Assembly (NCBI GenBank): GCA_021794095.1
Contig: JAJYRN010000002.1
Coordinates: 45,066-109,065 of the forward strand
DNA from: Acidobacteriota bacterium
GTDB taxonomy: Bacteria; Acidobacteriota; Holophagae; Holophagales; Holophagaceae
DNA length: 64,000 nt
Direction of reading: 5' to 3'
Position 1 is the stretch's first letter, and each line of letters starts with the position of its first letter. The notes below the pieces were generated by a model, which saw only the letters and a list, made by a program, of their open reading frames with translations, was not told the DNA's origin and did not search any database. Shown one piece after another: positions 35,658 through 43,423 of the stretch. Both the position numbers and the translations under genes were made by a program.

Positions 35658-36571
35658 TGGAGGCGGACACGCAGGAGATCACGCCGGGCATCCACCTGGT
35701 CCACAAGACCGTGGGCCGGAGCAGTTTCGACGTGGTGCGGGCTTTCAAGCGCCGGGCCTTCGCAGCGGGGCAGAAGAAGTTGGCCCTGGGCCATGGGGGC
35801 ACGCTGGATCCCTTCGCCGAAGGTCTGTTGCTGGTGCTGGCGGGGCAGGCCACGCGGCTGATGGAGCTGATGCATCCGCTGCCCAAGACCTACCTGGCCG
35901 AGGTGGCCTGGGGGGTGGAGACCGACACCTGTGATCTGCACGGCCAGGTGGTGGGGGAAGGGGATGCTTCGGGTCTGGATGCGGCCCGCCTGGACGCGGC
36001 CCTGGCGCCATTCCTGGGCTGGTGCGACCAGATCCCCCCGGCCACCAGCGCCAAGAAGATTGACGGTGAGGCGGCCTACAAGAAGGCCCATCGCGGCGAG
36101 GCCGTGGAGATGAAGCCCTGCCGGGTGTACCTGCATGCCGCCCGCTGGACCGCCCACGATCTTCCCCGCGCCAGCACCCTGGAGTTGACCTGCCGAGGCG
36201 GGTTCTACGTGCGGAGCCTGGCCCGGGAGCTCGGTCGCAGCCTTGGCTGCGGCGCCCATCTCAAGGCCCTTCGCCGCACGGCCATCGGCCCCTGGAACGA
36301 TCCGGGCGAGGGAAGGGAACAGCGGATCGAGGGGGATGCCCTGCTCCCCTGGTGCGCGACCCGCCTGCTCACGGACGAAGAGGCGGATCATCTGGCCCAT
36401 GGCCGGGCCATTGCCGCTGGCGAAACCCTTCCGCCTGCGTGGCTTCTGCCCGCGGGCTTCCCGGATCCAGGCTCACCTCTGCGCGCGTTGCACCAGGGGC
36501 GGCTGGTGGCGCTGCTCCGGCCTTCCGAGGGCGGGCTGCGTACCCTCGCCAACCTGCGGGGTGGACTCTAG
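35657..36571 (+). CDS. truB: tRNA pseudouridine(55) synthase TruB
   Basis: The 304-aa enzyme forms pseudouridine 55 in the T-loop of tRNAs. The catalytic motif GHGGTLDPFAEG (Asp51) is clear, and PPATSAKKIDGEAAYKKAHRGE, CRGGFYVRSLARELG and LKALRRTAIGPW are typical family blocks. A C-terminal domain of about 70 residues is present. The rbfA-truB pair is a common bacterial arrangement; truA occurs elsewhere in the window. A 4-bp gap separates it from the convergent exporter gene. Confidence 0.95.
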   Translation: MEADTQEITPGIHLVHKTVGRSSFDVVRAFKRRAFAAGQKKLALGHGGTLDPFAEGLLLVLAGQATRLMELMHPLPKTYLAEVAWGVETDTCDLHGQVVGEGDASGLDAARLDAALAPFLGWCDQIPPATSAKKIDGEAAYKKAHRGEAVEMKPCRVYLHAARWTAHDLPRASTLELTCRGGFYVRSLARELGRSLGCGAHLKALRRTAIGPWNDPGEGREQRIEGDALLPWCATRLLTDEEADHLAHGRAIAAGETLPPAWLLPAGFPDPGSPLRALHQGRLVALLRPSEGGLRTLANLRGGL

Positions 36572-36575
36572 TCCT

Positions 36576-38204
36576 CTATTCGGCCATCGAGGCGGAGTCC
36601 GCGGCGGGCTTCCGGGTGACCTTGCGGAAGAGCAGGACCAGGGGGATGCAGAGCAGGGCCAGGATGCCCAGCATCCGGAAGTTGTCCACGTAGGCGGCGT
36701 AGGAGGCCTGCTGCTGCACGAGCCGGTCCAGGAGGGCGAGGGCCCGGCTGGGCGCGTCCGCCGAGCCCAGGCCCCCCGGGCCGGCCAGCTTCGCCTCCAC
36801 ACCGCCGAGCCACTGGGCCATGATCGGGTTGCCGGGAACGAGGTGGCCCACCAGGACGCTGCGATGGGCCTGGGTACCCCGCACCAGGAGGGTCATGATC
36901 GAGGCGATGCCGATGCTGCCACCGAGGTTGCGCATCAGGTTGTAGATGCCCGCGGCGTTGCCGATCTCCTCCCTGGGCAGCCGACTCATGGACATGGTGA
37001 TGAGCGGGACGAAGATGAAGCCGGAGGCGAAGCCGTTCAGGATATTCGGCCACACCACCGTCGCCATGGACATGTCCAGCGTGATCCGTCCCAGCAGGAG
37101 CGCGGAGGTGCCGAGCACGGCAAACCCCACGGCCACGAGAATCCGGCCATCCACGCGGTCGGCCAATCGTCCCACCACCACCATGGAGAGGATCGAGCCG
37201 AACCCCCGTGGGCTCACCGCCAGGCCGCTCTGGAGGGCCGGATAGCCCATCAGGAGCTGGAGGAACAGGGGCAGCATGGCCGTCACGCCGTAGAGGACGC
37301 AGGTGTTCACGGTGGCCATGACCGCCCCGGTGGTGAAGCTGCGATCCCGGAACACCCGCAGGTGGACGATGGGCTCGGGGTGCCTGGATTCGCGGTAGAG
37401 GAAGGCGATCAGGGCCGCGACCGCCAGGATCGCCAGCCAGCAGATCCACGAGGCCTCGAACCAGTCGGCCTCCTGGCCCTTGTCGAGGATCATCTGGAGG
37501 GCGCCTACCCACACGGCCATGAACAGGAATCCAAGGGCGTCAATGGCGCCCCGGGCGGCCCGCTTCAAATAGGACGGATCCTCGATGAACGTCTGGGCCA
37601 TGAACAGGGCCACCAGGCCCACCGGCAGATTGATGAAGAAGATCCAGCGCCAGGAGAAGCTGTCCGTGATCCAGCCGCCCAGGGTGGGGCCGATCACCGG
37701 CGCCACTACGACGCCTACGCCGTAGACTGCCATGGCCATGCCGTGCTGTTCCGGGGGGAAGCTCTCCAGGAGGATGGCCTGGGCCAGCGGCAGCATCCCG
37801 CCGCCGCCGAGGCCCTGGAGGATGCGTGCCAGGAGGAGCATGGGCATGTTCACCGCGAGGCCGCAAAGCATCGAGGCGAAGGTGAACAGCAGGATCGAGG
37901 CCATCAGCAGGCGCTTGCGCCCGATCCGCCGGGTCAACCAGCCGGTGGCGGGCAGCATGATGGCGTTCGAGACGAGGTAGCTGGTGAGAACCCAGGTGGA
38001 CTCGTCCGTGGAAGCCGAGAGGTTGCCGGCGATGTGGGGCAGAGCCACGTTCGCCACCGAGGAATCGAGCACCACCATGAACGTGGCCAACATCACGCTG
38101 GCCGCGATCATCCACGGCCGGGCCGGCTGGCGGGGCTCGGCCGCCTCTGCATCGGATCGGGTCAAAGGGGGAATCCAGAGCCTCCATCCGGGAGGCACTT
38201 CCAT
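36576..38204 (-). CDS. DHA2-family (EmrB/QacA) multidrug exporter
   Basis: This 542-aa major facilitator is predicted to have 14 membrane helices. Family signatures are FMVVLDSSVANVALPHIAG (motif D1), WVLTSYLVSNAIMLPATGWL, GRKRLLMASILLFTF (motif A) and GPTLGGWITDSFSWRWIFFINLPVG (motif C). It resembles EmrB, which exports hydrophobic drugs with EmrA and TolC partners; no emrA-like gene is adjacent. It is divergent from a LysR-type gene across 66 bp, which is probably its regulator. Confidence 0.92.
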   Translation of the reverse strand: MEVPPGWRLWIPPLTRSDAEAAEPRQPARPWMIAASVMLATFMVVLDSSVANVALPHIAGNLSASTDESTWVLTSYLVSNAIMLPATGWLTRRIGRKRLLMASILLFTFASMLCGLAVNMPMLLLARILQGLGGGGMLPLAQAILLESFPPEQHGMAMAVYGVGVVVAPVIGPTLGGWITDSFSWRWIFFINLPVGLVALFMAQTFIEDPSYLKRAARGAIDALGFLFMAVWVGALQMILDKGQEADWFEASWICWLAILAVAALIAFLYRESRHPEPIVHLRVFRDRSFTTGAVMATVNTCVLYGVTAMLPLFLQLLMGYPALQSGLAVSPRGFGSILSMVVVGRLADRVDGRILVAVGFAVLGTSALLLGRITLDMSMATVVWPNILNGFASGFIFVPLITMSMSRLPREEIGNAAGIYNLMRNLGGSIGIASIMTLLVRGTQAHRSVLVGHLVPGNPIMAQWLGGVEAKLAGPGGLGSADAPSRALALLDRLVQQQASYAAYVDNFRMLGILALLCIPLVLLFRKVTRKPAADSASMAE

Positions 38205-38251
38205 TCTTGGTCCCGGAACCTATGATTAAAAATATCTATTCATGACCAGTT

Positions 38252-38270
38252 TGATATCAAGAGGGTATCA
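38252..38270. promoter_or_regulatory. Candidate LysR-type operator abutting the regulator start
   Basis: TGATA-N9-TATCA is a perfect 5-bp inverted repeat with the T-N11-A spacing that LysR-family proteins bind. It directly precedes the lysR-type ATG and lies in the divergent region with the exporter gene. Its location over the ribosome-binding region suggests autorepression. A second AT-rich quasi-palindrome lies at about 38222-38243. Confidence 0.5.
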
Positions 38271-39170
38271 ATGGAACTCAGGCTCCTTCGCTCCTACGTC
38301 GCCGTGGCGGAAGAACTCCACTTCAGCCGGGCTGCGTTGCGCCTGCACATCGCCCAGCCGCCCCTTAGCCGCCAGATCCAGCGCCTGGAGGAGGAATTGG
38401 GAGTCCAACTCCTCAAGCGGACCCAGCGCCGCGTCAGCCTGACGGAACCCGGCCGGCAGTTCCTGGAATCGGCGCGGGCCATCCTCGCCCAGGTGGAGGC
38501 GTCCGTCTCCCTGGTCCGGCGCATGGACCGGGGAGAGGCCGGCCACATCTCCATCGGCATGACCAGCTCCGTGGCGTTCGGGGATGCGCTGCCCCGCCTG
38601 CTCCGCCGCTACCGCGAGGGCCACCCCGCCGTCTCCATTTCGCTCCAGGAAATGAGCGCGGGCGAGCAGATGGCGGCCCTTCGGGAGGGCCGGATCCAGG
38701 TCGGCTTCATGCGTCCTCCCTTGCGGGAAGCCAGGGTCTCCCTGATCCCCTTCACGCGGGAGCCCCTGGTGGCCGTTCTGCCCGCGGAACACCCCCTGGC
38801 CGGCCGCCGGCGCATTCCGCTGAAGGCCCTTGCGCGGGATCCTTTCATCACCGTGCCCCGGAGTGAGGCTGTTGGCGGCCTGGACCTGGTGCTGGAAGCC
38901 TGCCTTCAGGCGGGGTTCCGTCCAGAGATCGCCCAGCAGGCCCTGGAGATCCCCAGCGTGATCGGCTACGTGGCTGCGGGCTTCGGTGTGTCCCTGCTGC
39001 CGCAGGCGGCGCGGAGGCTGGCCCACGGCGGGGTCTCGTTCGTGGATCTCTCCACGCCCCGGGTCTTCATTGAGATGGCCGCCGTGCGCCTTGCGGGGCA
39101 GGACACGCCCCTCCTGGCGGGCTTCCTGGGCGAGGTCGGCGGCATTGCCAGCCGGAAGGCCCGGGGCTGA
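38271..39170 (+). CDS. LysR-family transcriptional regulator
   Basis: The 299-aa protein has the LysR winged-helix N-terminus (MELRLLRSYVAVAEELHFSRAALRLHIAQPPLSRQIQRLEEELGVQLLKR) and a periplasmic-binding-like effector domain (GHISIGMTSSVAFGDALPRLLRRY and onward). It is divergent from the EmrB-like exporter and is most likely its regulator; some LysR proteins in this arrangement sense aromatic or toxic compounds. The start has the family's classic spacing. The ligand is not predictable. Confidence 0.93.
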   Translation: MELRLLRSYVAVAEELHFSRAALRLHIAQPPLSRQIQRLEEELGVQLLKRTQRRVSLTEPGRQFLESARAILAQVEASVSLVRRMDRGEAGHISIGMTSSVAFGDALPRLLRRYREGHPAVSISLQEMSAGEQMAALREGRIQVGFMRPPLREARVSLIPFTREPLVAVLPAEHPLAGRRRIPLKALARDPFITVPRSEAVGGLDLVLEACLQAGFRPEIAQQALEIPSVIGYVAAGFGVSLLPQAARRLAHGGVSFVDLSTPRVFIEMAAVRLAGQDTPLLAGFLGEVGGIASRKARG

Positions 39171-39174
39171 TACA

Positions 39175-39204
39175 ACCAGGGGGGCGCTCACGCGCCCCCC
39201 TGGT
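39175..39204. terminator. Bidirectional GC-rich terminator hairpin
   Basis: ACCAGGGGGGCGC and GCGCCCCCCTGGT are exact inverted repeats of 13 bp around TCAC. It sits between two convergent genes and can serve both; no T-run follows, so Rho may also be needed. Confidence 0.75.
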
Positions 39205-39233
39205 CCACTGCCATGCACCAGCCTGGGGAAGCC

Positions 39234-39497
39234 TCAGTCCAGGCGGGGCAACCGGGCGGTGAGATCGTCCAGGACCTGGAACATCTGCTGGCACTCTTCG
39301 CAACTGGTATGGGGCGTCCCGCAGGGGAAGCCATCGCTCTGCATGCCCATGCAGCGGGGCTGCTCAACGAAGCGAACCAGTTCCGTGAACAGGGTGGACA
39401 CCTTGTCGCGGAGGGGGCTCTCCGGGATGTCCCGCAGGGCCAAGACAAACCTCCATTCCTCGGGGGTGAGGGTGGTCTGGATGCTTGCGTCCGTCAT
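39234..39497 (-). CDS. Small Cys-containing hypothetical protein
   Basis: I do not recognise this 87-aa protein. It begins with an acidic helix (TLTPEEWRFVLALRDIPESPLRDKVSTLFTELVRFVEQ) and ends with a Cys-containing segment: C, nine residues, C, six residues, CxxC. Such spacing could bind one metal ion. It lies 25 bp downstream of the oxoacid oxidoreductase beta-gamma gene on the same strand and may be co-transcribed with it. Coding status is supported by a clean short frame with plausible composition. Confidence 0.65.
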   Translation of the reverse strand: MTDASIQTTLTPEEWRFVLALRDIPESPLRDKVSTLFTELVRFVEQPRCMGMQSDGFPCGTPHTSCEECQQMFQVLDDLTARLPRLD

Positions 39498-39522
39498 GAC
39501 CGCCTCCGCGGAAAGGTTAGGC

Positions 39523-40953
39523 CTATTCTCCGAGGGATTCCACCGCCTTGATGCCCCAGGCGAAGGCTTCTTCGTTGAGGGGGATCAGGGCGCATTTGTC
39601 CTTCAGGGCCTGCCGGATGGAGGTGAGGAAGGTCTCCTTGGGGAAGAGGCCGGTGGCGGCCTGGAGGGCGCCCAGGGCCACGATGTTCTTCACCACGGCC
39701 TTGCCGAGATCCGTGGCGATGCCCGTGAAGGGCACCGGGACCAGCTTCACGCTGGGATCCAGCGCGGGGGCGTCACTCACCACGGAGCTGTCGTAGATCA
39801 CCGTGCCGCCTTTCTTCACGGTCGGGCCGAACTTCGCGAGGCTGGGCGCGTTGAAGGCGATGAGGATATCGGGCGTGGGGGAACCCGGGTTCAGCACCTC
39901 CTCCTCGGCCACGTGGACATCGGCGTAGGACGTCCCACCCCGGCTCTCGGGGCCGTAGCTGGGGATGTGGGTGGCATCGAAACCTTCGGTGATGGCGGCG
40001 CGGGCGATGAGCATGGCCGCGGTCTGGGCGCCGTCGCCGCCGGAACCGGCGAGCTTGAGGGACACGTCATGGGGTGCGACCTGGTTGGGGAACCCCTGGC
40101 AGAACCGCTCTGGCTGCTCGGAGGTGGCACCGGCGAGGTTCAGCAGCTTCTTGCCGTCGAAACTGGGTGGATTCCGCTTGAACCAGGGATCCACCGTGAG
40201 GTCCTTCTTCACGCCCAGGGGGTACACGGGTTCCATGCACTCCTTGACCCACTTCTCCGTGTCCTCGGGGTTCATCTTCAGGTGGGTGGGGCACTCGGCC
40301 AGCACCTCGATGAAGGAGTAGCCCTTGCCTTCCATCTGGAGCTTGAGCGCCTTCTGGATGGCCTTCTTGGCCTTGATGCGCTGCTTGGCGTCGTAGAGGG
40401 CGACGCGCTCCACGTACACCGGACCATCGAGGCCGGCGATCATCTCGGCCATCTTCAGGGGCTGGCCCATGTACTCGTTGCGCCCGGCGGGGCTGGTGCT
40501 GCTGGTCTGGCCCATCAGGGTGGTCGGGGCCATCTGGCCGCCGGTCATGCCGTAGATGGCATTGTTGATGAAGATGACGGTGATGGGGGCGCCCAACTGG
40601 GCCGTGGCCACGGTCTCGGCGAGGCCGATGGAGGCCAGGTCGCCGTCGCCCTGGTAGCTCACCACCACGCTCTCGGGATTGGCGAACTTGTGGCCCAGAG
40701 CCACTGCGGGGGCGCGGCCATGGGCGGCCTGGGTGTTGCCCACATCGAAGTAGTAGTAGAGGAATACCGAGCAGCCCACGGGACTGACGGCCACGGTGCG
40801 GTCCTGGATGCCCAGGTCGTCAATGGCATCGGCCAGGAACTTGTGGGCCAGACCGTGTCCGCAGCCGGGGCAGTAGTGGGTGGCGTGGCCTTTGAGACCT
40901 TCGCCGTGGGAGTGGCGCTCGAAGCGGTCGTAGAAGACGCTGGCCTTGCTCAT
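39523..40953 (-). CDS. 2-Oxoacid:ferredoxin oxidoreductase, fused beta-gamma subunits
   Basis: The first ~280 residues are the TPP-binding beta subunit: HYCPGCGHGLAHKFL, VGCSVFLYYYFD and the TPP/Mg motif GDGDLASIGLAETVATAQLGAPITVIFINN. The remaining ~180 residues form the gamma domain (LKLAGSGGDGAQTAAMLIARAAITEGFDATHIPSYGPESRGG). Together with the alpha-delta gene this makes a two-chain enzyme that couples oxidative decarboxylation of a 2-oxoacid to ferredoxin reduction. The exact substrate (2-oxoglutarate, 2-oxoisovalerate or similar) cannot be read. It overlaps the upstream gene by 4 bp. Confidence 0.93.
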   Translation of the reverse strand: MSKASVFYDRFERHSHGEGLKGHATHYCPGCGHGLAHKFLADAIDDLGIQDRTVAVSPVGCSVFLYYYFDVGNTQAAHGRAPAVALGHKFANPESVVVSYQGDGDLASIGLAETVATAQLGAPITVIFINNAIYGMTGGQMAPTTLMGQTSSTSPAGRNEYMGQPLKMAEMIAGLDGPVYVERVALYDAKQRIKAKKAIQKALKLQMEGKGYSFIEVLAECPTHLKMNPEDTEKWVKECMEPVYPLGVKKDLTVDPWFKRNPPSFDGKKLLNLAGATSEQPERFCQGFPNQVAPHDVSLKLAGSGGDGAQTAAMLIARAAITEGFDATHIPSYGPESRGGTSYADVHVAEEEVLNPGSPTPDILIAFNAPSLAKFGPTVKKGGTVIYDSSVVSDAPALDPSVKLVPVPFTGIATDLGKAVVKNIVALGALQAATGLFPKETFLTSIRQALKDKCALIPLNEEAFAWGIKAVESLGE

Positions 40954-42350
40954 GCGCGGACCTCCTTCCGGCCCAGCACCTGGGCGGTGATCTCGTCCTG
41001 CTGGGGCAGGATGCCGCCCATGCGGCGGACGGATTCGAATTCGGGGAACGCGCGGACGCCTGCCTTGCTCAGGGCCAGGCGCATCTCATCCTCCAGCTGG
41101 CCGGCACTGGCTTCCACCACGACGATGCGCTGGACGCCCTTCATGGCGGCGACGAGCGCCTCCACCGGGAAGGGCCAGAGGGTGATGGGGCGGAAGAGGC
41201 CCGCCTTGACACCCCGATGGCGCAGTTCCTGGACCGCGCCCTTGGCGGTGCGGGCGGGGGTGTTGCAGGCCACGAGGAGCACCTCGGCATCGTCGCAGAG
41301 GTAGCTCTCGGAGCGGACCTCCACCTGCATGGCCGCGTACTTGCGGTTCAGGTGCTCGTTGTGGGCTTCCAGGTCGCTCTCGGTGAGAAAGATGGAGGTG
41401 ATGACGTTCTTGCGGTGCATGGCGTCGCCGTAGACCGCCCACTTGGGAATGCCCGGCTTGATCAGCGTTTCGGGCAGCTGCACCTTGCCGGTCATCTGGC
41501 CCAGGTAGCCGTCGCCCAGGATGATGACCGGGTTGCGGTACTTGAAGCTCAGTTCGAAGGCCAGCATGGTCAGGTCCAGCATCTCCTGGGGTGTGGAAGG
41601 CGCCAGGGTGATGGCCTGGGTGTTGCCGTGGCCGAGGCCGTGGCAGGCCAGCTTGATGTCCGACTGCTCAGGGGCGATGTTGCCCAGGCCCGGGCCGCCG
41701 CGCATCACGTCCACGAAGACGCCCGGCAACTCCGCGCCGATCATGTAGGAGACGCCCTCGAGCATCAGGCTGAAGCCCGGCGAGGAGGTGAAGGTCATGC
41801 AGGGCAGCCCCGCGCCGGCGGTGCCATACATCATGTTCACCGTGGCCACTTCGCTGACGGCCTGGATGAAGGTGCCGTCCAGCTTGGGCAGGAACTTGGC
41901 CATCAGCTCTGCACCCTCGGTGGAGGGGGTGATCGGGTACCCATAGACGTGGCGGCAGCCCGCGAGCAGGGCCCCCAGGGCGGAGGCGTAGGTGCCCTTG
42001 ATGACCAGGGGCTCCGTGCGGGGCAGGGGAAGCACCTCGGAGGGCAGGTCCACGGGCTCGGGGGCATCGCTGGGCCTGACCCCGAAGAGCTTGGCCGGAT
42101 CCTCGAGCTCGAAGTCCTGGATCTCGCCCTCGTGGGCGGGCCGCAGGCCATAGGGCTCCGGGCAGGCATCCATGCACAGGCCGCAGGCGTTGCAGTTGGT
42201 CAGATCCAGGTCCACCGGCACGAGGCCGGTGAGCGGGTTGATCTGATCACTCATCGTGATGCAGTCCTTGACGCAGGCGTCGAGGCAGCGGCCGCAGCCT
42301 TTGCAGTACTCCGGCAGCAGGAATGGTTTCGGTCGTTCTTTGAGGGCCAT
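40950..42350 (-). CDS. 2-Oxoacid:ferredoxin oxidoreductase, fused delta-alpha subunits
   Basis: The N-terminus is a two-[4Fe-4S] ferredoxin (delta) with CKGCGRCLDACVKDC and CNACGLCMDACPEP. Residues about 115-466 are the alpha chain: GTYASALGALLAGCRHVYGYPITPSTEGAE and the pyrimidine-site region VATVNMMYGTAGAGLPCMTFTSSPG are typical of the VorB/KorA family. Fusion of delta to alpha, matched by beta to gamma in the next gene, reduces four subunits to two chains. The 4-bp overlap implies stoichiometric translation. Confidence 0.93.
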   Translation of the reverse strand: MALKERPKPFLLPEYCKGCGRCLDACVKDCITMSDQINPLTGLVPVDLDLTNCNACGLCMDACPEPYGLRPAHEGEIQDFELEDPAKLFGVRPSDAPEPVDLPSEVLPLPRTEPLVIKGTYASALGALLAGCRHVYGYPITPSTEGAELMAKFLPKLDGTFIQAVSEVATVNMMYGTAGAGLPCMTFTSSPGFSLMLEGVSYMIGAELPGVFVDVMRGGPGLGNIAPEQSDIKLACHGLGHGNTQAITLAPSTPQEMLDLTMLAFELSFKYRNPVIILGDGYLGQMTGKVQLPETLIKPGIPKWAVYGDAMHRKNVITSIFLTESDLEAHNEHLNRKYAAMQVEVRSESYLCDDAEVLLVACNTPARTAKGAVQELRHRGVKAGLFRPITLWPFPVEALVAAMKGVQRIVVVEASAGQLEDEMRLALSKAGVRAFPEFESVRRMGGILPQQDEITAQVLGRKEVRA

Positions 42351-42505
42351 GGGGGCTCCTTGGGGACGCAGTCCTACCTGGAGGAAGTCTCGATCCCGCC
42401 CCGTGTGCCGGGGGTCACAAGCGGCGGGAGTCGCAGACCACCGCCGACCGTTGCCCTCGCCTGGCGGCCCAGGGGCACCCGTCTGTGCCCACAGCGACCC
42501 GTCGG

Positions 42506-43384
42506 TCAGCGATCACCCCAGTGCAGCTTCTGCTGGAGGAGCCCGAAGAAGTCCAGATCCTTCCGCTGCAGGAGCGTGATGGTGGCCTTGGCCATCTGGA
42601 GGCGCACGCGGTCTCCGGGAAGCAGCCGGTGGCCGATCTGGCCATCCAGCGTCAGATGGGCATCCTCGGCGTCATCCAGGGTGATGGTGATGGGGATGTC
42701 GGCCGGCACCACCGTAGGCCGCAACGTCAAGGTGTGGGGGCAGATGGGCGCGATCACGAAGGCTTCGAGGCAGGGGTGCAGGATCGGTCCGCCGGCAGAA
42801 AGCGAGTAGGCGGTGGAACCCGTGGGGGTGGACACGATGAGGCCATCCGCCTTGATGGGGCCCGCATCCTGGTTCCCGATGGCGAGACGGAGGCCCATGA
42901 TGCGGGCCAGGGCGCCTTTGGCGAGGACGGCGTCGTTGAGCACCGTGTGGCGCGTGATCAGGCGCCCCTCGCGCCAGAGCTCGGCCTCCAACATGAAGCG
43001 CCGGTCCGGGACCAGATCGCCCCGCAGGAAAGCCTCGACCACGGCGCGGGCTTCCGAAACCGGATGGGCGGTGAGGAAGCCCAGGGAGCCCAGGTTGATG
43101 CCCAGGATCGGTGTGCCACGCAGGCCCACGCGGCGGGCGGCGTACAGCAGGGTGCCGTCACCGCCAAGCACCAGGCAGAGGTCCGCGGGCGCGTCGGCCG
43201 CCCCCAGTTCGGCGTCCACCTGGAGGCTGCCGATGGGCTGTTCCGCCAGGGTCCAGGGCTCGATGAGGCCTGGCTCCCCGAGGATTTCCCAGCCCGCACC
43301 CAGAAAAGCCGGGGCGATGTCCTCGAGTGTCCCGACCAGGTGGGGGGACTTGACCTTGGCCACGAGGATCAATCGCTGGGGCAT
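42506..43384 (-). CDS. nadK: NAD kinase
   Basis: The 292-aa enzyme phosphorylates NAD to NADP. Family motifs are LVLGGDGTLLYAAR (GGDG), ILGINLGSLGFLT, LNDAVLAKG, DGLIVSTPTGSTAYSLSAGGPI and a C-terminal beta region. I chose the ATG at 43384 rather than the GTG three codons earlier. It is divergent from the penicillin-binding protein gene across 39 bp. A 155-bp gap with no visible feature separates its 3' end from the oxoacid oxidoreductase start. Confidence 0.95.
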   Translation of the reverse strand: MPQRLILVAKVKSPHLVGTLEDIAPAFLGAGWEILGEPGLIEPWTLAEQPIGSLQVDAELGAADAPADLCLVLGGDGTLLYAARRVGLRGTPILGINLGSLGFLTAHPVSEARAVVEAFLRGDLVPDRRFMLEAELWREGRLITRHTVLNDAVLAKGALARIMGLRLAIGNQDAGPIKADGLIVSTPTGSTAYSLSAGGPILHPCLEAFVIAPICPHTLTLRPTVVPADIPITITLDDAEDAHLTLDGQIGHRLLPGDRVRLQMAKATITLLQRKDLDFFGLLQQKLHWGDR

Positions 43385-43423
43385 GCCGACCACTCTAGCG
43401 ACTCTGCCGCTATCCTGGGGCTT

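Noticed and set aside
38986..41304. 772-codon plus-strand frame
   Set aside because: It is antisense to the oxoacid oxidoreductase genes and runs through the LysR 3' end in another frame.
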